This document shows, piece after piece, positions 26,511 through 35,694 of a DNA stretch of 57,862 nt. Each line of letters starts with the position of its first letter. Position 1 is the stretch's first letter. The translations under genes were made by a program, and so were the position numbers. The stretch is from assembly GCA_964479445.1 (NCBI GenBank), contig CAYZMH010000006.1, positions 1-57,862 on the forward strand, in the 5' to 3' direction. A model generated the notes under the pieces. That model was not told the origin of the DNA, made no database searches, and worked only from the letters and a program-made list of their open reading frames with translations. Origin of the DNA: CAYZMH01 sp964479445. Lineage in GTDB: Bacteria > Bacteroidota > Bacteroidia > Bacteroidales > GCA-2748055.

Positions 26511-29500
26511 TTACCATGGCGGTTTCACCCCGATAACCAGGATATCATCCACCTGGTCCAGCTCACCCCGCCACTCCCGGATGCTATCATGCAGTGCTTT
26601 CTGTTGCTGCTGCATGGGCATTTGGTGGAGGGAAAGCAACAGGTGGCGGAATCGCCGGTACTTGAATTTTTTTCCCTCCGGCCCCCCGAACTGATCGGCA
26701 TAGCCGTCGGAAAAGAGGTATATCATATCATCTTCTTCCAGTTCGATATGGTGACTGGTAAAGTCGGGCTGCCTGAATCCTGCACTGGGACCCACCATGA
26801 TCCGGTCCCCTTTGATCTCAATGATCTCGCTGTTGCGCACGATATAGACCGGATTGAAAGCCCCGGCAAAATCGAGGGAGCGGGTCTCCGTGTTAAACAC
26901 GCAGAGGGAGAGATCCATCCCGTCACGCAGGGCGATATCGCCTATCTCTCCGAAAATCGCGTTGAAGTTGTGGTTAAGCTCATTGAGCACCCGGGCAGGA
27001 TCCTGCACCTCATTGCCTGCAACGATCTGCCGGAAGAGTTCGGTTCCGATCAGCGACATAAATGCCCCCGGCACCCCGTGACCTGTGCAGTCCACTGCAG
27101 CAAGGTAGATCCGGTTCCTGATCTTTTTCGCCCAGTAAAAATCACCGCTCACGATATCCTTGGGCAGCTGCAAAACGAAGTTTTCCCTGAACAGGGAAGA
27201 GACCTCCCTGGTGGTAGTAAACATGGCCCGCTGGATACGCTGGGCGTATTTCAGGCTGTCCTCTATGTTTTTATTCCGCCTGCCCAGCAGGTTTCTCTGG
27301 CGCAGCACCTCTTTGGCCGCCACCTCCTTTTCACGGAGGATCCGGTTACTCCTGCGCAGGGTGCGGGTGCGGAATTCAAAGAAGAGCCCGGTAAGCACCA
27401 GCACCAGTCCGAGCACTACAAAGAGAAAGAAGCGCTGCCGGTAAAAGGGGGCCTCCACGTTGATCCTGAGTTCAGCAGGATTGTTGCTCCAGATTCCGTT
27501 GCTGTTGGTTCCCCACACCCTGAAGGTGTACTCCCCGTGCTCAAGTCCGGACAGGATCACCGAATTCTCCTTGCCAATATTGTTTTCCGTACCTCCGCCG
27601 GCATTTTTTCCCAGAGAATAGCGGTAGGTATTCTGGCGCGGATTGGTGAAATCGAGCAATGAGAAGCGGAGGTGCACCGCCTCGTCATCCCCGATGGTGA
27701 TCTGCTGATCGTTCAGGTACCGGTGGTGATCCCCGTCGTCACGATTGAAATACTTGATCCCGGTGATGGCCACGGCAGGCTGCTTGTCTTTGATCCGGAC
27801 GCTGTCGGGAATAAAATAGTTCATCCCGGCAATCCCGCCGAAGTACATCACTTCGCGGCCGGAAAAATCCGAGGCATTCAGGTTGAACTCCATACTCAGG
27901 AGTCCGTCATCGGTACTGAAATTCCTGAAAACCCCTTTAGCGGGGTTCAACCGGGAGATGCCCATGTTGGTGCTCACCCAGATATATCCCCGGTTATCCT
28001 CTTCGATGGTGTAAATAAAATCATTGTTGAGTCCGTCCTCCACCGTATAGGCGACAAAACGCCCCTCTCCCCTTACGAACCGGTAGAGTCCGTTCCCGGT
28101 CCCCACCCAGAGGGTATGATCGGAAGCCACCAGCATGCTGTAAACCCTCCCGTAGAGTCCGCACGACCCATCGTTTGGGTAGTGGGTGTAGTCCTGTTCT
28201 TCCAGGTTGTAAGAATAGACCCCCGAGAAGCAGCCCGACCAGGTTATAGCGCCGGTATCGCGGGCCAGGCAGGTGACCATGTGGAGGGGAATCCTCCCGC
28301 TGCCGGTGATGGCCGCGGTGTCAGATTCCAGCCGGTTCTCCTGCTCATAGAGGTGGAAGATCCCGTCGTGGTGTGCAATCATCATGTGTCCCTCCCCCGC
28401 CTGGAGAATATCATAAATGCGGCGACCGTAAAACCGGTCCCCCCCCGGTTCCCTGAAATAGGTGATCATATCCACCATCCGTTGCTTTGCTTCATCAAAG
28501 ATGTAGACATTTCGTCCTGCTGCCCAGATCCGGCCTTCCGGATCCTCGTAGATCACATTGGCGTACCGTTCCGGGTAACCGGGATCACGCAATCCGGGGT
28601 GTACGTTCAGCGTAAGCGGATCCTCCCCCTGCTGAAAGACGCGGATGCCGCCACCCCAGGTACCCACCCAGAGGCGATCCCGGGAGTCGGAAAGGATGCA
28701 GGAGACCAGGTTGCCGGGCAGGCTCTCCGCCCCTGAACGGGCATCCATGGATCTGAAAAACGATGGATTGAGGTCAAGCATGAAGAGTCCCTCGTAGCTG
28801 CCGATCCAGACCACCTGGTTGTGGTCTTTGATCATGCAGCGGGGTTGTCCTAGCTGAAGCGGCTTTCCCTGGTAATGCACCCTGCGATGGGAGATGTATT
28901 CCTGCTGCCGGGTATCGAATACGCGGACACCCTCCCGCCCGATCATCCAGAGGTTCCCGCGGAAATTTACCATACTGAAGATGGGAGCATGTGACGATCG
29001 TTTCCGGTGATGGTTCACATGATGGTCGGTCACCGGATCATACCGGCAGAGTCCCTCGTCTGTGCCAAGCCAGAGTACCTGGGTTTCCATTTCAACAATC
29101 GTGTTCACCGGATTGTCGACCGAAGTGGGATGCAGCACGCCCGCTGCAGTGTCCACCCTGAAAAGTCCGTTCTCCATTCCAGCCCACACCGTACCCAGGC
29201 GATCGCGGTGCAGTGTAACATTCCGCGTGATGATCCCCGGTTGCTCCCTGCCGGGTGCACCAAACCCGAAGCTTTTTACCTCACCGCGACCGGGATGGAA
29301 AAGGAGCAGCTCACGTTCCATGAGCAGCCAGACCCTCCCTGCCGGTCCGGGCAGGATACCGTAAACCCTGTTGGAAGAGCGGTCGGGCCGCTCCCGGTTG
29401 ATCTTGTAGTTTTTAAACTGGCAGGTGACCGGATCGAAGCGGCTCACGCCGTTGTTGGTGCCGATCCAGAGGTTCCCGGTGAGTGTATCCTCCGAGATGC

Positions 29501-29768
29501 AGTAAATATAATTGGAAATAATGGAGGTGGAATCGGCGGGAATATGCCGGTAAATCACAAATTCATACCCATCGTACCGGTTCAGACCGTCGTTGGTACC
29601 CAGCCACAAAAAGCCCCTGGAATCCTGGAAAACTGCGTTCACCTTGTTGTTGGAGAGTCCGTCCAGCGAAGTGAATTTCCGGGCATCCACTGTTTGTGCC
29701 TCCAAATGATTCAGAGTAAGGAGGACGCCAAGCAGTACGTATACGATATTCACCTTATGTGAGACCAT
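26511..29768 (-). CDS. Regulator-propeller sensor with SpoIIE/PP2C phosphatase output
   Basis: 1085 residues. Signal peptide (to about 25), then many two-component-regulator propeller repeats (about 30-680; recurring phrases GLSNNKVNAVFQDSRGFLWLG, DRLWVGTWGG, LWVGTGNGLYRF, YIWVSTNMGISRLN), and a Y_Y_Y domain (about 700-775; HGEYTFRVWGTNSNGIWS). One membrane helix follows (about 783-803), a coiled coil (SLKYAQRIQRAMF), and a SpoIIE-type PP2C domain (about 860-1085) with metal-binding acidic motifs SGDFYW, AAVDCTGHGVPGAFMS, FSDGYADQFGG and DQVDDILVIG. The periplasmic propeller senses a ligand and the cytoplasmic phosphatase would act on a phosphoprotein, perhaps an anti-sigma antagonist. A TATATTTG box at 29808-29801 (-) is a likely -7 element. 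No partner anti-sigma gene is adjacent. Confidence 0.85.
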   Translation of the reverse strand: MVSHKVNIVYVLLGVLLTLNHLEAQTVDARKFTSLDGLSNNKVNAVFQDSRGFLWLGTNDGLNRYDGYEFVIYRHIPADSTSIISNYIYCISEDTLTGNLWIGTNNGVSRFDPVTCQFKNYKINRERPDRSSNRVYGILPGPAGRVWLLMERELLLFHPGRGEVKSFGFGAPGREQPGIITRNVTLHRDRLGTVWAGMENGLFRVDTAAGVLHPTSVDNPVNTIVEMETQVLWLGTDEGLCRYDPVTDHHVNHHRKRSSHAPIFSMVNFRGNLWMIGREGVRVFDTRQQEYISHRRVHYQGKPLQLGQPRCMIKDHNQVVWIGSYEGLFMLDLNPSFFRSMDARSGAESLPGNLVSCILSDSRDRLWVGTWGGGIRVFQQGEDPLTLNVHPGLRDPGYPERYANVIYEDPEGRIWAAGRNVYIFDEAKQRMVDMITYFREPGGDRFYGRRIYDILQAGEGHMMIAHHDGIFHLYEQENRLESDTAAITGSGRIPLHMVTCLARDTGAITWSGCFSGVYSYNLEEQDYTHYPNDGSCGLYGRVYSMLVASDHTLWVGTGNGLYRFVRGEGRFVAYTVEDGLNNDFIYTIEEDNRGYIWVSTNMGISRLNPAKGVFRNFSTDDGLLSMEFNLNASDFSGREVMYFGGIAGMNYFIPDSVRIKDKQPAVAITGIKYFNRDDGDHHRYLNDQQITIGDDEAVHLRFSLLDFTNPRQNTYRYSLGKNAGGGTENNIGKENSVILSGLEHGEYTFRVWGTNSNGIWSNNPAELRINVEAPFYRQRFFLFVVLGLVLVLTGLFFEFRTRTLRRSNRILREKEVAAKEVLRQRNLLGRRNKNIEDSLKYAQRIQRAMFTTTREVSSLFRENFVLQLPKDIVSGDFYWAKKIRNRIYLAAVDCTGHGVPGAFMSLIGTELFRQIVAGNEVQDPARVLNELNHNFNAIFGEIGDIALRDGMDLSLCVFNTETRSLDFAGAFNPVYIVRNSEIIEIKGDRIMVGPSAGFRQPDFTSHHIELEEDDMIYLFSDGYADQFGGPEGKKFKYRRFRHLLLSLHQMPMQQQQKALHDSIREWRGELDQVDDILVIGVKPPW

Positions 29769-29890
29769 TGACCGGCTGGTTCATTTTTTACACCAAACCA
29801 CAAATATAAGGGATAAACGTATTAAATTATAGGATTAAATAAAAACACTGAATAAAAATTACATACCGGTAACAATCGGGGGGGGGATAG

Positions 29891-31204
29891 TTATTTCATT
29901 TTACTATCCATGGCGATTCGCTCGAGCATTTCGGTGGTGACCGATTTGGGGCGCTCCAGCGGGTATCCCAGGGCCCTGTCCCAGATGATGTTGGCAGTGA
30001 TCCCGATGGCGCGGCCGATACCGAACAGGACGGTGTAGAAGTCATACTCGGTAACTCCGTAGTGCCACTGGATGATACCTGACTGCGCATCGACGTTGGG
30101 CCAGGGGTTCCTGGCTTTCCCGTGTTCCCTGAGGATCGGCGGCACCACTTTATAGAGCATATCGGTGTACTGGAACAGGAGGTCATCTTTGAGGTGCCTC
30201 TGGCAGAACTCCCGCTGCAGGGTATAGCGCGGATCGGTTTTCCGCAGCACGGCGTGGCCGTACCCGGGAATAACCTGGCCCGAGTTGAGGGTATCCCAGA
30301 CAAACTGTTCCAACTCCGCCTCGGTCGGCAGTTTTCCGTCCATCCGGTGCACCAGGTCCTGCAACCAGCGGAGCACCTCCTGGTTGGCCAGTCCGTGCAA
30401 CGGTCCGGCCAGTCCGTTTATCATCGCCGAGATCGACAGGTAAACATCTGACAGCGTGCTGGCAACCAGGTGTCCGGTATGGGCGCTTACATTACCGCTC
30501 TCATGGTCGGAGTGAATAATAAAGTGCATCCGGGCAACATCGTCGTAAGGTGCCGGTATGTCCATCATATGGGCAAAGTTCCCTCCGAAGTCCAGGTTGG
30601 GGTTGGACTGGATCCGGTTACCGTCACGGTACAATTTGGCGTAGATGTAGGAGGCGATTTCCGGGAGTTTTGCCAGCAGGTTGAGGGAATCCTCGTACAT
30701 AGGATCCCAGTAATCGGTTTTGGGAATGCCCCCGTGGTATTTTTTAAAGAAGAACGATTCCCGGTGCATGGTGAGAATGGCCGTGGAAAAGATCGCCATG
30801 GGATGGGAACAGCAGGGGAATGCATCGATCACCTCGTATACATAGCGGGGCAGGATCCTGCGGCGGGCAAACTCATCGGCCACATCACTCACCTCCTTAT
30901 CGGTGGGAATGTCCCCGGTAAGCAACAGGTAATAGACCCCTTCCACAAAGGGCATTTCAGCACCTTCGGGTTTGGGAAGTTTCTTAAAAAGTTCAGGCAG
31001 TGTGTACCCCCTGTACCGGATCCCTTCATACGGATCAAGGTAGGATATATCGGTCACCAGGCTTTTTAATCCGCGCATTCCGCCGATCACCTGGCCGATG
31101 GTCACCTTGTCCACCTCCACATCGGCATATTCATTCAACAGTTTTTGGGTACGGGGTCTCCAGATCTCAATTTTCTCATGGAGTTTCTGCTTTAAAATTG
31201 ACAT
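29891..31204 (-). CDS. gltA: Citrate synthase, mitochondrial-like type
   Basis: 437 residues. Condenses oxaloacetate with acetyl-CoA to citrate in the TCA cycle. Catalytic residues sit in HSDHESGNVSAHTGHLV (His), GYGHAVLR (His) and NVDAQSG (Asp). The sequence has the longer N-terminal region and HGLANQEVLRWL phrase of the eukaryotic-type enzyme rather than the hexameric Gram-negative type, so it is probably dimeric. Stands alone between the phosphatase gene and the eno terminator. The run of nine G before its stop (29878-29886) has no clear meaning. Confidence 0.94.
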   Translation of the reverse strand: MSILKQKLHEKIEIWRPRTQKLLNEYADVEVDKVTIGQVIGGMRGLKSLVTDISYLDPYEGIRYRGYTLPELFKKLPKPEGAEMPFVEGVYYLLLTGDIPTDKEVSDVADEFARRRILPRYVYEVIDAFPCCSHPMAIFSTAILTMHRESFFFKKYHGGIPKTDYWDPMYEDSLNLLAKLPEIASYIYAKLYRDGNRIQSNPNLDFGGNFAHMMDIPAPYDDVARMHFIIHSDHESGNVSAHTGHLVASTLSDVYLSISAMINGLAGPLHGLANQEVLRWLQDLVHRMDGKLPTEAELEQFVWDTLNSGQVIPGYGHAVLRKTDPRYTLQREFCQRHLKDDLLFQYTDMLYKVVPPILREHGKARNPWPNVDAQSGIIQWHYGVTEYDFYTVLFGIGRAIGITANIIWDRALGYPLERPKSVTTEMLERIAMDSKMK

Positions 31205-31498
31205 ATGTTTTAAAGTTTTATTTTCAATTTTAAATGCTCGGACAGGATATTTTTACAATATAGAATTTATCCGTCAGCTGTACAACTCCTGGCCGGCAAA
31301 AAGGGCATATATAAAACAACAAAACCGGGTTGTTGTTTAATGTGGGGATCCGGAATGGCAGCACCGGGTGGACAGACCCGGTGGGAATGCCCGGCTTGAA
31401 TGCCCGGCGGGGACCGTCAAGGGACCGTCAGGGGACTCCGCTTTTGATGGAGTCATCCGGTGGAATCGTCCGGCGGGGACCAACCGGTCTTAATCAAC
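31205..31498. other. Intergenic region upstream of gltA with GC-rich repeats
   Basis: About 290 bp without a gene. The gltA-proximal half is AT-rich and probably carries the gltA promoter, but no exact TAnnTTTG was found. The distal half has short direct repeats: GAATGCCCGGC twice (near 31385 and 31399) and GGGACCGTCA twice (near 31418 and 31428), plus the hairpin ACTCC...GGAGT. The GAATGCCCGGC units resemble the CCCGG repeats at 1475-1660. Confidence 0.5.
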
Positions 31499-31528
31499 AA
31501 AAAACCTCCGCAGTGTGGGCGGAGGTTT
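31499..31528 (-). terminator. Intrinsic terminator of the ribosomal-eno transcript
   Basis: On the - strand: AAACCTCCGC, loop, GCGGAGGTTT, then six T. Perfect 10-bp GC-rich stem, 23 bp past the eno stop codon. It ends the long - strand ribosomal/eno cluster. Confidence 0.92.
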
Positions 31529-31551
31529 GGAAAGTATGGTATGGGATCTCT

Positions 31552-32823
31552 CTAGTAACCGTAAATGGCCAGGTCGCCCAGCTCTTCTTCGATCCGAAGC
31601 AGCTGGTTATACTTGGACATGCGGTCGGAGCGGCTCAGTGAGCCGGTTTTAATCTGACCGGAATTAGTGGCCACGGCGATATCGGCGATAGTGGCATCCT
31701 CGGTCTCACCGGAGCGATGCGAAGTAACGCTGGTCCAACCGGCCCGGTGTGCCATCTCGATGGCATTGAGCGTTTCGGTCAGCGTACCGATCTGGTTCAC
31801 CTTGATCAGGATGGAGTTAGCAGAGCCCAGTTCTATGGCTTTACTGAGGAACTCCACGTTGGTTACCAGCAGGTCGTCGCCCACCAGCTGGATTTTATCA
31901 CCCAGCTTATCGGTCAGCACTTTCCATCCGTCCCAGTCTCCTTCATCCATGCCGTCTTCCACCGAGTCGATGGGATACCTGGAAGCCAGTTCAGCGATAT
32001 AGTCTGCCTGCTCTTCGCGGTTACGTTTGGCACCATTTTCGCCTTCAAACAGGGTATAGTCATAGATCCCGTCCCTGAAGAATTCAGAAGCGGCGCAATC
32101 CAGTGCGATGGTGATATCGGATCCGGGCTTGTAACCTGCTTTCTCCACCGCCTTGATGATGCTGTCGAGGGCATCTTCGGTCCCCTTCAGTTCGGGGGCA
32201 AAACCACCTTCGTCACCCACGGCAGTGCTCAGTCCGCGCTCCTTCAGCACCTTTTTCAGATTATGGAATACTTCGGCACCCATGCGGAGACCTTCGCTGA
32301 ATGATTTGGCGCCCACGGGTCGTATCATGAACTCCTGGAATGCAATGGGGGCATCGGAGTGGGAACCGCCGTTAATGATATTCATCATAGGCACGGGCAG
32401 GTGCCTGGCATTGGTTCCGCCAATGTACCGGTAGAGAGGCATATCGTGGTACTGTGCAGCCGCTTTGGCCACTGCCAGGGATACACCCAGCATGGCGTTG
32501 GCGCCCAGTTTACTCTTGGTTTTGGTGCCGTCCATATCCAGCATTTTATGGTCGACGCCCACCTGGTCAAGGGCATCCATCCCCACCAGTTCGGGAGCGA
32601 TCACCTTATTCACATTCTCCACGGCTTTCAGCACCCCTTTGCCCAGGTACCGGTTCTTATCTCCGTCGCGCAGTTCCAGGGCTTCATTCTCCCCGGTGGA
32701 GGCCCCTGAGGGCACGGCAGCACGGCCTACAAAACCGCTGGCCAGGGTCACTTCAACCTCGATGGTTGGGTTACCGCGGGAATCGAGAATCTCGCGTGCA
32801 TGAACATCAACTATTTGTCCCAT
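31552..32823 (-). CDS. eno: Enolase
   Basis: 423 residues from the ATG at 32823 (MGQIVDVHAREILDSRGNP); an in-frame TTG six codons upstream is less likely. Converts 2-phosphoglycerate to phosphoenolpyruvate. Signatures: GAMLGVSLAVAKAAA-like segment, GDEGGFAPEL with the catalytic Glu, magnesium ligands in ALDCAASEF, SVEDGMDEGDW and LVGDDLLVTN, and ILIKVNQIGTLTET with the catalytic lysine, plus SHRSGETED. It starts only 24 bp after rplQ, so glycolytic enolase is made from the tail of the ribosomal transcript, and an efficient terminator follows. Confidence 0.97.
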   Translation of the reverse strand: MGQIVDVHAREILDSRGNPTIEVEVTLASGFVGRAAVPSGASTGENEALELRDGDKNRYLGKGVLKAVENVNKVIAPELVGMDALDQVGVDHKMLDMDGTKTKSKLGANAMLGVSLAVAKAAAQYHDMPLYRYIGGTNARHLPVPMMNIINGGSHSDAPIAFQEFMIRPVGAKSFSEGLRMGAEVFHNLKKVLKERGLSTAVGDEGGFAPELKGTEDALDSIIKAVEKAGYKPGSDITIALDCAASEFFRDGIYDYTLFEGENGAKRNREEQADYIAELASRYPIDSVEDGMDEGDWDGWKVLTDKLGDKIQLVGDDLLVTNVEFLSKAIELGSANSILIKVNQIGTLTETLNAIEMAHRAGWTSVTSHRSGETEDATIADIAVATNSGQIKTGSLSRSDRMSKYNQLLRIEEELGDLAIYGY

Positions 32824-32847
32824 AATAGATTGTTTTTTCAAATTGTT

Positions 32848-33642
32848 TTATGCATCCTTCTTCTCATCGTCACCGGCATCGTCAGATTTCTCCTGGTCAT
32901 CATCCGGTTTTTTATCCTCACCGGCATCTGCGGCAGGTGCTTCGCTCTTTTTCTCCCCGGTTTGCTCTTCTGTCTCCGTCTTCTCACCGGATGGGGGTTC
33001 CGGGGCTGTTTCCGCCTGTTCGGCAGCCGCCTCGGGTTTCGCCTCTTGGATGGCTTCCGGCGTGTCCCCTGAACCGGCCTCGGTGGTGGTATCAGCGGCA
33101 TTCTCTCCGGTTGCAGCCTGGTTGGTTGCCTCCTCGTCAGAACCCTGCTCCTCTGCAGAAGCTTCTTCAGCTACAGCGGATTCCGTTGCGGTATCCTCTC
33201 CGGCCTGGGCCTGAGATTTTTTCTTACCACCTCTCCTGCGGCGCGAAGATTTCTTTGTGGCGGCCTTTTCAGCCAGCAGGTTTTCGTTATAGTCAACCAG
33301 CTCAATAATGGCCATCTCGGCGCTGTCACCCAGCCGGGCACCCAGCTTGATGATTCGGGTGTAACCGCCCGGACGGTCAGCCACTTTGGCTGCCACTTCG
33401 CGGAACAGTTCGGCAGTTGCCTCTTTATCCTGCAGGTAGCTGAATACTTCCCTGCGGGAAGATGTATTATCGGTCTTTGCCTTGGTAATCAAAGGTTCCA
33501 CGTACACACGAAGCGCTTTGGCTTTTGCCGTGGTAGTCCGGATCCGCTTGTGGAGGATCAGGGATGAGGCCATATTGGCCAGCATGGCTCTCCGGTGTCC
33601 GCGTTTCCTGCTTAAGTGATTCAGTTTCTTCTGATGTCTCAT
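32848..33642 (-). CDS. rplQ: Ribosomal protein L17 with long acidic C-terminal extension
   Basis: 264 residues, about twice the length of ordinary L17. Residues 1-about 125 are the normal L17 domain (MRHQKKLNHLSRKRGHRRAM, SLILHKRIRTTTAKAKALR, GGYTRIIKLGARLGDSAEMA). A basic hinge KKSSRRRRGGKKK follows, then about 120 residues of low-complexity Ala/Glu/Asp/Thr/Gln-rich sequence ending DDAGDDEKKDA. L17 lies on the large subunit near the tunnel exit, so the tail would project from the ribosome. The extension is in frame and the acidic codons look real; extended L17 tails occur in some Bacteroidota. Between rpoA (5-bp gap) and eno. Confidence 0.93.
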   Translation of the reverse strand: MRHQKKLNHLSRKRGHRRAMLANMASSLILHKRIRTTTAKAKALRVYVEPLITKAKTDNTSSRREVFSYLQDKEATAELFREVAAKVADRPGGYTRIIKLGARLGDSAEMAIIELVDYNENLLAEKAATKKSSRRRRGGKKKSQAQAGEDTATESAVAEEASAEEQGSDEEATNQAATGENAADTTTEAGSGDTPEAIQEAKPEAAAEQAETAPEPPSGEKTETEEQTGEKKSEAPAADAGEDKKPDDDQEKSDDAGDDEKKDA

Positions 33643-33647
33643 CTCTT

Positions 33648-34640
33648 TTAATCCTTGTCAAGTTTGTATTTACTGGTATCCAGCCCAAAGCTGAGATTCA
33701 TGGAAGAGAGCAGCTCCTCCAGCTCGGTAAGCGATTTCTTACCGAAGTTCCGGAACTTCAACAGGTCATTTTTGTTGAATTTCACCAGGTCGCCCAGGGT
33801 CTCCACCTCGGCGGCTTTCAGACAGTTAAGTGCCCTTACCGACAGGTCCAGGTCCACCAGCTTGGCTTTCAGCAGCTGGCGCATATGAAGGGCCTCCTCG
33901 TCGAACTCCTCGTTGGAGAATTTGTCATCCGTATCCAGGGTGATCTTCTCATCGGAGAAGAGCATGAAATGGTAGATGAGGATCTTGGCCGCCTCTTTGA
34001 GGGCATCCTTGGGATGAACCGATCCGTCGGTATCCAGTTCCATGATCAGCTTTTCATAGTCGGTCTTCTGCTCCACGCGGTAGTTCTCCACTTCATACCG
34101 TACATTCTTGATAGGTGTGAAGATGGAATCGATGGCAATCAGTCCGAACTCCGACTCAGCGGGTTTGTTCTCTTCAGCCGTCACATATCCCCGTCCCTTG
34201 GTAATAGTCAGCTCCATCTGGAGTTTGACATCGGGTTCCATCCTGCAGATGGTCAGATCATCATTCAGAACCTTGAACCCGTTAAGGAACCTGGAGAGGT
34301 CCCCGGCTTTTAACTCTTCCTGCCCGGAGATGGTAACCACCACCTTTTCATCGTTGACGTCTTCAATCTGTTGCTTGAACCGAACCTGTTTCAGGTTCAG
34401 GATCACGTCGGTGACATCCTCGATCACCCCGGTCAGGGTGGAGAACTCATGTTCGACCCCTTCGATCTTGACAGTTGTAATGGCAAACCCTTCAAGCGAG
34501 GAGAGGAGGATCCTTCTCAGGGCATTCCCGATGGTGATCCCGTATCCCGGCTCCAATGGTCTGAACTCAAATTTGCCGTACCGATCGTCGGCTTCGAGCA
34601 TGATAACCTTATCTGGTTTTTGAAATGCTAAAATGGACAT
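33648..34640 (-). CDS. rpoA: RNA polymerase alpha subunit
   Basis: 330 residues, the usual length. N-terminal dimerisation domain about 1-230 (RPLEPGYGITIGNALRRIL, HEFSTLTGVIEDVTDVILN); C-terminal domain about 250-320, which contacts DNA and activators (LDLSVRALNCLKAAEVETLG, LLKFRNFGKKSLTELEELL). Needed for assembly of core polymerase. Located between rpsD and rplQ, the classic alpha-operon order. Confidence 0.98.
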   Translation of the reverse strand: MSILAFQKPDKVIMLEADDRYGKFEFRPLEPGYGITIGNALRRILLSSLEGFAITTVKIEGVEHEFSTLTGVIEDVTDVILNLKQVRFKQQIEDVNDEKVVVTISGQEELKAGDLSRFLNGFKVLNDDLTICRMEPDVKLQMELTITKGRGYVTAEENKPAESEFGLIAIDSIFTPIKNVRYEVENYRVEQKTDYEKLIMELDTDGSVHPKDALKEAAKILIYHFMLFSDEKITLDTDDKFSNEEFDEEALHMRQLLKAKLVDLDLSVRALNCLKAAEVETLGDLVKFNKNDLLKFRNFGKKSLTELEELLSSMNLSFGLDTSKYKLDKD

Positions 34641-34659
34641 AATGAAATGTGCAATTATT

Positions 34660-35268
34660 TTATTTTGAATATAGTTCGACGATCAACTGTTCCTTGATGG
34701 TTTCTGGAATCTCGTCACGGTCGGGACGATTGAGAAATTTGCCCTGCATGGACTTCTCGTCCCATTCCAGCCAGCTGGATGAACCAGCACGGTTGCTGGT
34801 AAGAGATTCGGTGATCACTTCAAGTGATTTGGAACGCTCGCGAACGCCTATGATATCACCTGCTCTCACGGTGTATGAGGGGATATTAACCACCTCGCCG
34901 TTTACAGTGATATGACGATGGCTTACAAGCTGGCGTGCGCCGTCCCGTGTTGAAGCAACCCCCAGCCGGTAGACGACATTGTCGAGCCGCGACTCTAGCA
35001 GCTGAAGCAACACTTCACCGGTTACCCCTTTACTCCTGGAAGCTTTTTCAAAAAGATTCCGGAACTGCTTTTCGAGCACTCCGTAGGTATACTTGGCCTT
35101 CTGCTTCTCTTTAAGCTGAATGCCATACTCCGAAGACTTACGCCTTCTCTTGTTCATGCCATGTTGTCCCGGGGGGTAATTCTTCTTTTCGAACGATTTA
35201 TCCGTTCCAAAGATGGGATCTGCAAATTTCCTGGCGATTTTCGTTTTTGGACCTCTGTATCTTGCCAT
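34660..35268 (-). CDS. rpsD: Ribosomal protein S4
   Basis: 202 residues. Primary 16S-binding protein that starts body assembly of the 30S subunit. ARYRGPKTKIARKF start, the S4 RNA-binding module (RLDNVVYRLGVASTRDGARQLVSHRHITVNG), and ending EQLIVELYSK. No zinc cysteines in the N-terminal part (cysteine-free form). In many bacteria S4 represses its own operon; no such site is obvious here. Confidence 0.97.
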   Translation of the reverse strand: MARYRGPKTKIARKFADPIFGTDKSFEKKNYPPGQHGMNKRRRKSSEYGIQLKEKQKAKYTYGVLEKQFRNLFEKASRSKGVTGEVLLQLLESRLDNVVYRLGVASTRDGARQLVSHRHITVNGEVVNIPSYTVRAGDIIGVRERSKSLEVITESLTSNRAGSSSWLEWDEKSMQGKFLNRPDRDEIPETIKEQLIVELYSK

Positions 35269-35292
35269 CTAACTCAATTTATTTTTCTGGAT

Positions 35293-35682
35293 TTACACTC
35301 TTCTTCGTTTGGCCGGACGGCAGCCGTTATGCGGCAGCGGGGTCACATCTATGATCTCCGTCACCTCGATACCTTCCGTATGGAGGGTACGCATAGCCGA
35401 TTCCCTTCCTGATCCCGGACCTTTAACATATGCCTTCACTTTCCTCAGACCCATGTCATGGGCGGTCTTGGCGCATGACTGTGCAGCCATCTGAGCCGCG
35501 TAGGGAGTGTTCTTCTTGGAACCCCTGAATCCCATTTTACCGGCGGAACCCCAGGAGATCACCTGTCCCTGGTTATTGGTCAATGTAATGATGATATTGT
35601 TAAAAGAGGCATGTATATGTGCCTGTCCTGTCGGTTCGACCTTAACGGTACGCTTTCTTGACGATCCTGTCTTTTTAGCCAT
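35293..35682 (-). CDS. rpsK: Ribosomal protein S11
   Basis: 129 residues. Binds the 30S platform near the mRNA exit. Typical phrases: HIHASFNNIIITLTNNQG, SWGSAGKMGFRGSKKNTPYAAQ and the basic tail PLPHNGCRPAKRRRV. Separated by 24 bp from rpsD and 12 bp from rpsM. Confidence 0.97.
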   Translation of the reverse strand: MAKKTGSSRKRTVKVEPTGQAHIHASFNNIIITLTNNQGQVISWGSAGKMGFRGSKKNTPYAAQMAAQSCAKTAHDMGLRKVKAYVKGPGSGRESAMRTLHTEGIEVTEIIDVTPLPHNGCRPAKRRRV

Positions 35683-35694
35683 AACCTTGTAAAC

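Noticed and set aside
32824..32841. Longer enolase from a TTG start
   Set aside because: The ATG at 32823 gives the standard enolase N-terminus, and the extra six residues are not typical of the family.
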